Assembly (NCBI GenBank): GCA_963823945.1
Contig: CAWGNK010000007.1
Coordinates: forward strand, 68,065-132,064
Length of the DNA: 64,000 nt
Origin: Bog-793 sp963823945
GTDB taxonomy: Bacteria; Actinomycetota; Acidimicrobiia; Acidimicrobiales; Bog-793
Reading direction: 5' to 3'
The translations under genes were made by a program, and so were the position numbers. Under the pieces are notes generated by a model. The model was not told the origin of the DNA. It saw only the letters and a list, made by a program, of their open reading frames with translations, and searched no databases. The stretch's first letter is position 1. Every line of letters begins with the position of its first letter. This document shows, piece after piece, positions 25,842-33,789 of this stretch.

Positions 25842-27419
25842 TCAGCGGGCCGTGCTGTGGCGGGGGAGACCGGCGACGGCACCGAGGTCGTCGATGAGGG
25901 GCGCGAGCGAGCTGCGGAGACCCGCGTAGGTCGCGACGAGCTCACGGCTCACGGCGACGGGAGCCGGCGGGGCGGCGCCCTGGGCGGTGAGTTGCGCCAT
26001 CGCCTCGGCCGGCGAGGCGGCCCTCCCGAGGGCGACGAGCCCGAGGGCGGCGGCACCGAGCGCCGTGCCCTCGGCCTCGTCGACGACGTAGAAGGGGCGG
26101 TCGAGGGAGGCGGCCATCACGTCGCGCCACAGCTGCGACCGGAAGGCGCCGCCGGTCGCCCGCACGGACTCGACGAAGACCATCGCGTCGAGGCGGTCGA
26201 GGATGAACCGCATCTGGGTGCAGACCCCCTCGACGGCGGCGCGGATCATGTGGGCCCGGGTGTGGTGGGCCCGCAGGCCGAGATAGGCACCGGGGATGTC
26301 CGGGTCCCAGCGCGGCGCCCGCTCGGCGATGAGGTACGGCACCATCGCGAGCCCCTCGGCTCCCGCCGGCACGCTCGCCGCGAGCTCGAGGAGCGCGGCA
26401 TCCCGGTCGGTGCTCGCCGCCACGACGTCCGGGGCGAGGGCACGCCCGGCCCAGTCGATCACGCTGCCGCCGTTGCTGATCGCCCCGCCGGTGACCCAGA
26501 GCGACTCGGTCAGCGCGTAGCAGAAGAGCGCGCGTCCCGCACCGAGGCGCGGTCGGTCGAAGGCGAGCCGCAACGCGCCGCTCGTGCCGAGCGTCAACCC
26601 GGCGACACCCGGCGTGATCGCCCCCGTGCCGAGGTTGCCGAGCGGGCCGTCGGCGGCACCGACGACGACGGGCGTTCCCGACGGGAGGCCGACTTCGGCG
26701 GCGACGCCCGGCGCCAGACCGAGGACGGCGGTGGGGGAGAGGATCTCCGGCAGCCGGTCGACGGACACCCCGGCGACGTCGAGCGCCTGCCGGCTCCAGG
26801 TGCACGTCGCCATTTCGACCATCCCCGTACCCGAGGCGGACGACAGTTCGGTCGCCAGCGTCCCGGTCAGCCGGTAGACGAGGTAGTCCTTGAGGCCGAC
26901 CCACCAGCGGGCCGCCGCCCAGATCTCGGGCTCGTGGCGGGCGAACCACATCAGCTTGGTGAGCGGCGACATCGGGTGCACCGGGACCCCGGTGAGGCTG
27001 TGCAGCTCGGCTGCCTGACCGGATTCACGCAGCGCGCGCGCCTCGTCCCCGGCGCGCGCGTCGGCCCACGTGAGAAGCGGTGTCAGCGGTCGGAAGTCGG
27101 CGTCGAGCGCCATCAGCCCGTGCATCGCCGCCGACAGCGAGATCGCCGCCACCTCGGAGCCGTCCCCGGCCGCCACGCACTCGGCGAGCGCCGCCTGGGC
27201 GGCGGCGACGATCACCTCCGGGTCCTGGGTCTGGCGGCCCGGGTCCGGCTGGTCGGCCGGGTAGTCACGGACCGCGACGTGCCGCCGCGCCGTGCCGAGG
27301 TCGATGGCGACGGCCTTGGCGCCGGTCGTGCCGACGTCGAGCCCGACGATCGTCGCGGGCACGCCGGGCACCGGCTCGGCGCTGCCGCCCTCACGCCGAC
27401 GATCGGGGCCGAATCTCAC
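25842..27419 (-). CDS. FGGY-family carbohydrate kinase, probably gluconokinase
   Basis: A 525-residue sugar kinase with both FGGY domains. The N-terminal ATPase fold has VGLDVGTTGAKAVAIDL. The SAAMHGLMALD and PLLTWADARA segments resemble gluconokinase (GntK, FGGY type) more than xylulokinase or glycerol kinase. GAADGPLGNLGTGAI and the C-terminal signature RATGGAFRSQLWRDVMAASL complete the family pattern. The substrate remains a guess. GTG start at 27419; a second in-frame GTG lies closer to the conserved region, so the first 17-20 residues are uncertain. It lies 32 nt after the aldo/keto reductase and is probably co-transcribed. Confidence 0.82.
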   Translation of the reverse strand: MRFGPDRRREGGSAEPVPGVPATIVGLDVGTTGAKAVAIDLGTARRHVAVRDYPADQPDPGRQTQDPEVIVAAAQAALAECVAAGDGSEVAAISLSAAMHGLMALDADFRPLTPLLTWADARAGDEARALRESGQAAELHSLTGVPVHPMSPLTKLMWFARHEPEIWAAARWWVGLKDYLVYRLTGTLATELSSASGTGMVEMATCTWSRQALDVAGVSVDRLPEILSPTAVLGLAPGVAAEVGLPSGTPVVVGAADGPLGNLGTGAITPGVAGLTLGTSGALRLAFDRPRLGAGRALFCYALTESLWVTGGAISNGGSVIDWAGRALAPDVVAASTDRDAALLELAASVPAGAEGLAMVPYLIAERAPRWDPDIPGAYLGLRAHHTRAHMIRAAVEGVCTQMRFILDRLDAMVFVESVRATGGAFRSQLWRDVMAASLDRPFYVVDEAEGTALGAAALGLVALGRAASPAEAMAQLTAQGAAPPAPVAVSRELVATYAGLRSSLAPLIDDLGAVAGLPRHSTAR

Positions 27420-27451
27420 GCGCTCGCCGCCATCGTTGTCGTGGTGAGGTG

Positions 27452-28468
27452 CTAGCGACCGAGGATCTCGTTGATGCGGGCCAGGTGCTCGGCCGGCAGG
27501 GGGCCGAAGCGGACCGCGCCCAGGTTCTCCTCGACCTGGGCGGCGGTCTTGAACCCGGGGATCGGCACGGCCGTCGGGCTGCGGGCCCACAGCCAGCCGA
27601 GCGCCCCCTGGACGAGGCTGCGCCCGCCGTCGGTGAGGATCTCGCGCAGCGCGTCGAGCTTGGCGAGCCATCTCGGCTCGGCGCTCCCGTCCGGCCGGAA
27701 CATGTCGCCCCAGCCGAGCGAGGTCGCCTGGGCCCGCCAGTCGTCGGCGGGGAGGCGCGAGTCGACGCCGTACTTGCCCGAGAGGAACCCCGAGGCGAGC
27801 GGGCTGCGGATGAGGGCGGCCATCGAGGTCTCCTCGCAGAGCGCGAAGAACTCCGGCTTGTCCTCGAGGACGTTGCAGGCGAACTGCACCGCGGCGCAGG
27901 TGCCGCGCGCGGCCCAGCGCGCCGCCTTGGCAGGCACGTCGCTGCTCCACCCGAAGTGCCGGATCAGCCCCTCACGCTGCAGGCCCTCGAGGCAACCGGC
28001 GGCCTCGTCGGCCGCGGCGTCGGGCAGTTCGCCGACGTGGAGCTGGTAGAGGTCGATGTGGTCGCGGCCGAGCCGTCGCAGTGACGCCTCGCACGCCGAC
28101 CTGATCTCACCCGGCGTCACGCGGATGCCACCGACGTTGTCGTCGCCCTCGTCCCCCATGGAGAAGCCGAACTTCGTGGCGATGAGGATCTCGTCGTGGC
28201 CCCGCAGCGTGGCTCCGACGAGCTGCTCGGAGTGGCCGCGGCCGTAGACGTTGGCGGTGTCGAAAAGCGTCACGCCGAGCTCGACGCCCCGTTGGATCGC
28301 GCGCACCGACTCGGCGTCGTCGACGGCACCCCAACCGATGGTGTGGCCGTCGTCGTGGGTGACCGGTCCGCCGATGGCCCAGCAGCCGAGTCCCATCGCG
28401 CCGAGCGCGGGGCCGTCGCTGCCGAGGCGGTGTACCGGAACGGCGTTCACCTGCGGGTTCTCGTTCAT
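27452..28468 (-). CDS. Aldo/keto reductase
   Basis: A 338-residue NADPH-dependent aldo/keto reductase of the YajO/voltage-gated K+ channel beta-like group. Visible marks are GLGCWAIGG near the N-terminus, the catalytic pattern FDTANVYGRGHSEQLVG (Asp and Tyr) with ATKFGF (Lys), the DHIDLYQLH segment with the catalytic His, and PIPGFKTAAQVEENLGA near the end. Substrate unknown. The ATG at 28468 has the strongest Shine-Dalgarno sequence in the window, so this transcript is not leaderless. The pairing with a sugar kinase suggests carbohydrate metabolism. Confidence 0.9.
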   Translation of the reverse strand: MNENPQVNAVPVHRLGSDGPALGAMGLGCWAIGGPVTHDDGHTIGWGAVDDAESVRAIQRGVELGVTLFDTANVYGRGHSEQLVGATLRGHDEILIATKFGFSMGDEGDDNVGGIRVTPGEIRSACEASLRRLGRDHIDLYQLHVGELPDAAADEAAGCLEGLQREGLIRHFGWSSDVPAKAARWAARGTCAAVQFACNVLEDKPEFFALCEETSMAALIRSPLASGFLSGKYGVDSRLPADDWRAQATSLGWGDMFRPDGSAEPRWLAKLDALREILTDGGRSLVQGALGWLWARSPTAVPIPGFKTAAQVEENLGAVRFGPLPAEHLARINEILGR

Positions 28469-28471
28469 CAC

Positions 28472-28479
28472 CCTCCTTT
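28472..28479 (-). promoter_or_regulatory. Strong ribosome binding site (AAAGGAGG)
   Basis: Read on the minus strand, AAAGGAGG ends 3 nt before the ATG of the aldo/keto reductase. It pairs fully with the anti-Shine-Dalgarno end of the 16S rRNA in this window (CCTCCTTT at 61283-61290). It is unusual here, where most first genes have no such site. Confidence 0.8.
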
Positions 28480-28665
28480 GCGGGACACATTCTCCCTCAT
28501 CGCCGGCCGCGGCCGACGGTTCTCCCGGGCCGTGGCCGCCGGTTCCGGCCGCGCACCGCACCCCGAACCGCCCGCCCGCCTCGTGAATCCCGAGGCTAAC
28601 GGGGCTCCACCAGATTCTCGTTGGCCCGGGGACGGCGCCGACCAGGGCCGCCGGCCGCCCCGGTC

Positions 28666-29520
28666 TCAGGGCGCAGGTTGGCCGCGCGGCGGACCGGCGT
28701 CGATGCGCGCCCGCGCGCCCGGCACGTCGCCGCGCCACCAGCCCAGCGCCTCGACCCACCAGGTGAGCCCGGCCTGCGCGTAGGCGCCGATCCGTCCGGT
28801 CTCGTCAGCACCCGCGGTCGTCGCGCCCTCGACGGCGACGTCGAAGGGCGCGCCGCCCCGGAGCCCCGCGACGTAGTCGACGACCGCGCGCAGCTCGCTC
28901 GGGGGCATCGTCTCGCCGTAGCCGTAGGAGGCGTGGATCGGGAAGACGCCGTCGAAACGCGCCGCCCGGCGGAACGGGGGGCGGTGCGGCCACCGGCCCC
29001 CGACCCAGATCGGCAGGCGCGGGCGTTGCAGCGGCACCGGCCGCATCGGGGGCGCCGTCACCTGGAAGTGCTTGCCCGCGTGGGTGAAGGACTCGCCGGT
29101 CCACGAAGCGGTGACGATGTCGAGCGCCTCGTCGAGCCGTTCGGCCCGCGAGCGGTCGTCGGGTGACTGCCCGAATGCCGTGTACTCCTCGAGGCGCGAC
29201 CCCAGCCCGACACCGAGGATGAACCGGCCGCCGGACAGCTGGTCGATCGTCGCCGCACGCTTCGCGACCTCCCAGGGGAGCTGTCGCGCGAGCAGCGCCA
29301 CGCAGAGCCCGAGCCGGATGCGCTCGGTCCGGGCCGCGATCGCGGCCAGGGTCACCCAGGGATCGACGACCGGCCAGTCGTCGGCGTACAGCAGGTGATC
29401 CCAGAGGAAGAAGCCGTCCCAGCCGGCCTGTTCGGCGGCGACGGCGAACTCGCAGAGCAGCCTCGGGTCGGCGAAGAGACCGACGTTGGGCAGGTCGATC
29501 GCGTAGCTGGGTTCGTGCAT
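28666..29520 (-). CDS. LLM-class (F420-type) oxidoreductase
   Basis: A 284-residue luciferase-like monooxygenase TIM barrel. The pattern FAVAAEQAGWDGFFLWDHLL, then RTERIRLGLCVALLARQLPWEVAKRAATIDQLSGGRFILGVGLG in pieces, is typical of F420-dependent or FMN-dependent LLM proteins of actinobacteria. FDGVFP and the tryptophan-rich C-terminus (LTWWVEALGWWRGD) follow. Substrate unknown. ATG at 29520, with a GTG directly before it in frame. It diverges from the double-GNAT gene, 47 bp away. A 197-bp gap separates it from the aldo/keto reductase downstream; this gap holds no gene I can see. Confidence 0.87.
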   Translation of the reverse strand: MHEPSYAIDLPNVGLFADPRLLCEFAVAAEQAGWDGFFLWDHLLYADDWPVVDPWVTLAAIAARTERIRLGLCVALLARQLPWEVAKRAATIDQLSGGRFILGVGLGSRLEEYTAFGQSPDDRSRAERLDEALDIVTASWTGESFTHAGKHFQVTAPPMRPVPLQRPRLPIWVGGRWPHRPPFRRAARFDGVFPIHASYGYGETMPPSELRAVVDYVAGLRGGAPFDVAVEGATTAGADETGRIGAYAQAGLTWWVEALGWWRGDVPGARARIDAGPPRGQPAP

Positions 29521-29567
29521 CACCGCGCCATCATGACCGCGGCGCGCAACGACGGCAGGATGTCGGC

Positions 29568-30572
29568 ATGGAGGTGCGCGACGCGACCAGTCACGACCGG
29601 GCGTGGCTGGCGGGCGTGCTGGCGCAAAGGTGGGGTTCGACCCTCATCGCCCGGCGCGGCACGCTCGTCGACGCGGGGGAGCTGCCGGGGCTCGTCGCCG
29701 AGATCGACGACGAAGCGGTGGGTCTCGCGACCTACGAGGAAGCCGGCGGGATGATCGAGATCGTGACCCTCGACGCCCTGGGCGGGCCCCGGGGGGTCGG
29801 CACGGCGCTCGTCGAGGCGCTGGTGGCGCGCGCCGGGGAGCGCCACTGCAGCCGGGTCTGGCTCGTCACGACGAACGACAACCTGCAGGCCCTGCGCTTC
29901 TACCAGCGGCGCGGGTTCCGGCTCGCCTGCCTCCACGCCGGGGCGGTCGATAGGGCCCGCGCCCTGAAGCCCGGCATCCCCGTGGTCGGCTCCGGCGGCC
30001 TGGAGATCCACGACGAGATCGAGCTCGCCCGGGAGATCCCCCCGGCGGGCGTGGCGGGCGACGCCGGTGCCGGCGGGGACGCGGCCGCCGAGGTCGTGCT
30101 GGAGAGGGTCGCCGAGCCCGGCAAGGCCGTGCTGGCGAGGCTCCTCCAGCTCTACCGGCACGACTTCTCGGCGTTCCGGCACGACGAGGTGGCCGAGGAC
30201 GGCACCTTCGCGTATCGGTTCCTCGACGCGTACTTCCTGGAACCCGACCGGGAGGCCTGGTTCATCCGCCACGCGGGGGATCTCGCCGGGTTCGCGATGA
30301 CGAGGACGACGCCGGGGGGCGCGACAGAGGTCGCCGAGTTCTTCGTCCTGCGTGCCCACCGCCGCGCGGGCGTCGGGCGCCGGGCGGCGGGGGAGCTTTT
30401 CTGTGGCCGGCCGGGCCGCTGGGAGGTCGCGTTCGACGTGGCGAACGAGGAGGCGGCCCGTTTCTGGCCGGCGGTCGTCGCGTCGGCGGCGACCGGTCCG
30501 GTCGGCTGCACACGGGAGGCGCCGCCGGCCCGCACCCACGAGCAGGTGGTGCTGCGGTTCTCGACGCGTTGA
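29568..30572 (+). CDS. Tandem GNAT-fold acetyltransferase
   Basis: A 334-residue protein with two GNAT-like domains. The first (about 1-150) has the acetyl-CoA loop GGPRGVGTALVEAL followed by TTNDNLQALRFYQRRGFRL, a complete motif A/B. The second (about 165-334) resembles small predicted acetyltransferases, with FAMTRTTPGGATEVAEFFVLRAHRRAGVGRRA, but is more diverged. A Gly/Ala-rich linker joins them. It is not MshD, which is encoded at 38.5 kb. Substrates unknown. The ATG at 29568 has a weak AGGA about 9 nt upstream. Confidence 0.8.
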   Translation: MEVRDATSHDRAWLAGVLAQRWGSTLIARRGTLVDAGELPGLVAEIDDEAVGLATYEEAGGMIEIVTLDALGGPRGVGTALVEALVARAGERHCSRVWLVTTNDNLQALRFYQRRGFRLACLHAGAVDRARALKPGIPVVGSGGLEIHDEIELAREIPPAGVAGDAGAGGDAAAEVVLERVAEPGKAVLARLLQLYRHDFSAFRHDEVAEDGTFAYRFLDAYFLEPDREAWFIRHAGDLAGFAMTRTTPGGATEVAEFFVLRAHRRAGVGRRAAGELFCGRPGRWEVAFDVANEEAARFWPAVVASAATGPVGCTREAPPARTHEQVVLRFSTR

Positions 30573-30595
30573 GAACCGGCCGGACCCTCCGGGGC

Positions 30596-31144
30596 TCAGC
30601 CTCCCGACCGGGTGCCGGCGAACAGCCCGGCATCGGGGTGCGCGAGCCCCATCGCCGCGCCGAGGACCCTCCAGAACTCAGGCGAGCGGGCGACCCAGCG
30701 GACGGCTCCGAGGCCCTTGACCCCCTGGCAGCCCGTCGCGTCGACGTCGACCGCCGGGAAGGCGTGACCCTTGGCGGAGAACGCGAGGTGGTAGGTGATG
30801 CCCCAGTCGGCCGGGCAGTGCAGGCCCTTCTTCGGCATCACCGGCAGCGCGCACAACGCCGTCGCGGCGTCGCGCACCGCGGCGGTCTTCGTGACGGTGA
30901 CCGAGGCGGGGAAGGCGAAGTGGAAGTGGTTCTGGGGGATCGAGTTGGTGCGCGTGACTTCCAGGCGGTCGAGGCTGCCGCGCGAGCCGCACAGTGACGG
31001 CGTCGCCGCCGGCCGGGCGCTCGGCGAGGACGGATGGGAGATGGCGCCGGCGTTGGGGCCCGCGGCCAACAGCACCACTGCGGCGAGAAGCGTCGCCACG
31101 CCCACCCCGCTCCCGAACCGAGGACGTTCCGCACGTCGTTTCAC
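30596..31144 (-). CDS. Secreted hypothetical protein with four cysteines
   Basis: A 182-residue protein with a clear signal peptide: basic start (KRRAERPR), a hydrophobic core at about 12-28 and a likely cleavage after Ala-Gly-Ala near residue 34. There is no lipobox Cys. A Ser/Pro/Ala-rich linker leads to a domain of about 130 residues with four Cys (52, 98, 110, 139), which could form two disulfides outside the cell. No family is recognised. The GTG start is supported by AAAAGGAGG 8 nt upstream, an ideal ribosome site. Confidence 0.7.
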   Translation of the reverse strand: MKRRAERPRFGSGVGVATLLAAVVLLAAGPNAGAISHPSSPSARPAATPSLCGSRGSLDRLEVTRTNSIPQNHFHFAFPASVTVTKTAAVRDAATALCALPVMPKKGLHCPADWGITYHLAFSAKGHAFPAVDVDATGCQGVKGLGAVRWVARSPEFWRVLGAAMGLAHPDAGLFAGTRSGG

Positions 31145-31152
31145 AGGTCCCG

Positions 31153-31161
31153 CCTCCTTTT
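31153..31161 (-). promoter_or_regulatory. Strong ribosome binding site (AAAAGGAGG)
   Basis: On the minus strand this sequence lies 8 nt before the GTG at 31144 and decides that start. It shows that this transcript has a leader, unlike most units here. Confidence 0.8.
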
Positions 31162-31200
31162 CCGCGCACGAATCTCGCTCACCTATAGACGCTCCGGGAG

Positions 31201-31222
31201 CCCGGGAGGTTCGAATCCCGGG
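31201..31222. repeat. Perfect hairpin containing a tRNA T-loop-like core
   Basis: CCCGGGA and TCCCGGG form a 7-bp inverted repeat around the 8-nt loop GGTTCGAA. The string GGTTCGAATCCC is typical of tRNA T-arms, but the T-stem does not pair properly and no acceptor or anticodon arm is found upstream. It lies between two minus-strand genes and could act as a terminator for the upstream one, or be a tRNA-derived scar. Confidence 0.45.
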
Positions 31223-31333
31223 ACGGCCGGGGAGAAGCCCTGGTCACCGGGTGGCCCCAAGACCGGGAGACGGGTCGCTCCCGGTCCGCGCCGCGGTGCC
31301 GACGGCGAGCCCCCAAGGCGCGCCGGCGCGTCC

Positions 31334-31828
31334 TCAGCGGCGCGGGAGGTGCACCTCCGCCTGCCATTTGCCGGTGAGACGCACGTTGCACAGGGCCCGG
31401 CCGGCCCGCAGGGCCCAGTCGAGGACCTTCTCGGGTGGCTCCCCGGCAGGCACCTGCAGGACCAGTCCCCGCCGCGCGTGGTCCTGTTCGACGAACCAGC
31501 CCCCGGGAACCGGGACGTCCTGGGCGCGCAGTCGCTGGGCGGCGAGCCGGCCGCAGGCGTGCATGATCCCGAGCCGCGTGGGCTCGCGCTGCCGGCGGTC
31601 CTGACCGGCCGGAACCCACGAGCACATCGTGACGCCGGGGTTCGCTCCGCCGAAGAAAGCCATGAGCCCGGTCGGCATCGTCGGCGCATCTTCGTCGTCG
31701 ACGATCGCGGGCAGCAGGTTGATCCAGCCGTCCCGGGCCGCGGCGAGCTGGGTCATGCAGGCGACGACTCGCGCCTGGTCCTCGGGCGTGAACTCGAACC
31801 GCTCGACCCGTCGGCCTCCCGTTGCCAC
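31334..31828 (-). CDS. Hypothetical protein
   Basis: A 164-residue soluble protein, unrecognised. It has no signal peptide or membrane segment. The N-terminal third looks helical (TPEDQARVVACMTQLAAA) and contains an acidic DDED stretch. The middle has GLMAFFGGANPGVTMC and the C-terminal part is a basic alpha/beta region. Base composition matches the core genome. The GTG start has no ribosome site, so the true start may be slightly downstream. It is flanked by intergenic gaps on both sides and probably forms its own unit. Confidence 0.55.
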   Translation of the reverse strand: MATGGRRVERFEFTPEDQARVVACMTQLAAARDGWINLLPAIVDDEDAPTMPTGLMAFFGGANPGVTMCSWVPAGQDRRQREPTRLGIMHACGRLAAQRLRAQDVPVPGGWFVEQDHARRGLVLQVPAGEPPEKVLDWALRAGRALCNVRLTGKWQAEVHLPRR

Positions 31829-31964
31829 GTGGCCAGCATCTCAGGTCCCGGGGCTCCGTTGCGTCCGCGGAGCCCGTCTCCGGCCGGTGACCAGCGCACG
31901 GGGGACAAGGGACCTCTCGGGCCCCCTCCCGGGGGGCCCGGTCGGTTCCGGTCGCCTCCCGGCT

Positions 31965-32738
31965 CTAGAGGCCCTGGAACCCGACCGTCAGGTTGCGCGT
32001 CGCGGTGAGGCCGTCCGTCGCGGTGACGTCGACCGGCGTGGCGATCACCAGGCGGGAGTTGTTGTCGGGCCGGTAGTAGGCGGCGACCGCCCACTGTCCG
32101 GGGGGCAGGTCGATCGAGTAGGCGTGCCCCGGCAGGACGCCCTCGAAGTCCTGGCGACCGTCGCGGCAGCCGATGCCGAACGCCTCGGTACCCGGACACG
32201 CCTGCACGCCCATGTAGGCCACGCGCGTGAAGTTGCCGGGCGCGCCCGTCAGCTCGACGAGCCCGGCCACGGCCGGCCGGGTGTAGGTCTCGGTGAGGTT
32301 GCGGTGGATCACCCCGTGGCCCCGGATGGTGACCGAGATCGGCGCGCCCTCGACGATCTGGCCGTAGTCCGTGTAGTAGTACAGCCCGATCCACCATCGG
32401 CCGGACGTGGCCAGCAACACGGTGTAGCTGTTCTGGCCCCCGGCAGAGACCGTCGTGGATCCGCCGAACAGCGTGTGGCCGGCGCCGGCGACGTGCGGTC
32501 CCGACGGTGACGCGGTCGTGCCGCCCGCGCAGGCGACGATGAACGGCTCCGGGGCCGGGCAGGCCTGGACGTAGAAGCCGGTGTCGTGCCAACCGGCCGG
32601 CGCGCCGACGATCAGCGCCGTCCCGGTGACACCCGCGACCCCCGGTGGCGTGCGCGCCGGCGTCGTGCTGCAGGCGGCGAGCACCGTCGCGGCGCCGAAA
32701 AGGACGAGCAGCTGCACGGGTCGCACGCGCCAGGCCAT
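31965..32738 (-). CDS. Secreted lipoprotein with two repeated cysteine-paired domains
   Basis: A 257-residue lipoprotein. The N-terminus is a type II signal with the lipobox LAAC, the lipidated Cys being residue 23. The mature part is an internal duplication. Repeat 1 has VQACP at Cys60, a second Cys at 70, then RWWIGLYYYTD and RNLTETY. Repeat 2 has VQACP at Cys181, a second Cys at 191, then QWAVAAYYRPD and RNLTVGF. Each unit is about 100-120 residues, probably a beta-sandwich with one short disulfide. No known family. The start at 32738 is chosen because the signal peptide begins there and a -10-like hexamer lies 6 nt upstream; the frame is open to 32822. Confidence 0.72.
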   Translation of the reverse strand: MAWRVRPVQLLVLFGAATVLAACSTTPARTPPGVAGVTGTALIVGAPAGWHDTGFYVQACPAPEPFIVACAGGTTASPSGPHVAGAGHTLFGGSTTVSAGGQNSYTVLLATSGRWWIGLYYYTDYGQIVEGAPISVTIRGHGVIHRNLTETYTRPAVAGLVELTGAPGNFTRVAYMGVQACPGTEAFGIGCRDGRQDFEGVLPGHAYSIDLPPGQWAVAAYYRPDNNSRLVIATPVDVTATDGLTATRNLTVGFQGL

Positions 32739-32744
32739 GGATCC

Positions 32745-32750
32745 AGTATC
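32745..32750 (-). promoter_or_regulatory. -10-like element (GATACT) of the lipoprotein gene
   Basis: On the minus strand GATACT is followed by 6 nt and ATG at 32738. It differs from the TANNNT pattern at the first base but keeps the key A and T, at the same spacing as other leaderless starts. Confidence 0.4.
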
Positions 32751-32940
32751 CACCTGCAGTAGGGGGAAGGCGAGAACCCTCCCCGGTGGCCGGCGCCTGG
32801 GGCGCGCCGGGCGGCGCTGCAACCCGCGCCGCGGCGCGAGCGCGTGCTACTCGGTCTCGCCGGGCTCCGTTCTGCCCGGCGGCGCAGATCCCCGGGTGAA
32901 GTGCGCGCCGCCGATGGACGGTCCTGCCCGCAAGCAGCTC

Positions 32941-33759
32941 TCAGGTCGGTCCCCGGCGGCCGACTCCTTTGAAGAACGTGTAGCAGAACACGCCGTCGGG
33001 CTCCGCGGTCCGGTTAAGGGCACGCACTCCCGCGTCGAAGTCCGCGGCATCGATGAGTCCCTCGCCGATCGCGGCCTCGCGTACGCCCTCGACCATCGCC
33101 GTGAAGGTCCTCCGGGTGAAGCCGTCCACCAGCTCCGGCCGGCTCGCGTCGACGTAGACCACCCGCGGGACCACCCGCACCGCGCCGAAGCCGGCCTCGA
33201 CGAGCAGCGGGTAGACCCCCCGTCCGATGAGGGCGTTGCCGCCGGACCGACGTTGCAGCTCCACGAGGCAGCCGATCGCCCGCCGGGCGGCCGCGTTGTC
33301 GGGGTGGAAGTAGGCGGACCCGTGGTCGCCCTCGATCACCGTGATGGTCCCGCCGGGTCGGAGCAGCCCGCGCAGGCGCCCCAGGGCGTCGACCGGGCGG
33401 GAGAGGTGCTCGAGGACGAAGCAGACGAAGACGTGGTCGAACGACTCGCGCTCGAAGGGCAGCTCGAAGATGTCCGCCCGCCGGAACTCGACGTTCGTGA
33501 GCCCCGCGGCCCCGGCCCGTCGCCGGGCCTCGTCGAGCGATCCGGCGGCGACGTCGACCGAGATGAACCGCGCCCCGGGGCTCCTTTGCGCGAGCGGGAT
33601 GGTCTGGGCGCCGACGCCGCATCCGGCCTCCAGCACCGTCGATCCCGGCGGGTAGGTGGTGTCGTGGTGGAGGAGCTCGACGAGCGTCCCGGCCTGGTCG
33701 AGCAGGCGGTCGTTCTCCCGGACTTCGTAGCCGTGCACGTAGCCGTCGGTCACGGGCAC
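32941..33759 (-). CDS. Class I SAM-dependent methyltransferase
   Basis: A 272-residue Rossmann-fold methyltransferase. Motif I is VLEAGCGVGAQT near residues 42-53. The acidic residue of motif II is in FISVDVA, and the later motifs are FDHVFVCFVLEHL and LRPGGTITVIEGDHGS. The C-terminal third is a substrate domain without a known specificity. It follows the isochorismate synthase by 30 nt on the same strand and may be the last gene of the menaquinone run, but a role there is not shown. GTG start; a weak AGGTGG lies about 8 nt upstream. Confidence 0.82.
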   Translation of the reverse strand: MPVTDGYVHGYEVRENDRLLDQAGTLVELLHHDTTYPPGSTVLEAGCGVGAQTIPLAQRSPGARFISVDVAAGSLDEARRRAGAAGLTNVEFRRADIFELPFERESFDHVFVCFVLEHLSRPVDALGRLRGLLRPGGTITVIEGDHGSAYFHPDNAAARRAIGCLVELQRRSGGNALIGRGVYPLLVEAGFGAVRVVPRVVYVDASRPELVDGFTRRTFTAMVEGVREAAIGEGLIDAADFDAGVRALNRTAEPDGVFCYTFFKGVGRRGPT

Positions 33760-33789
33760 ATCAAACCACCTGGCGCCAGCGCCTCCCGC

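Noticed and set aside
29568..30572. Second mycothiol synthase
   Set aside because: It has two GNAT domains but lacks the HPEQG-type signature seen in the true mshD at 38.5 kb.
31135..31222. Possible tRNA gene on the plus strand ending in GGTTCGAATCCC
   Set aside because: The T-stem does not pair (only two of five pairs), and no acceptor, D or anticodon arm can be built from the upstream bases.
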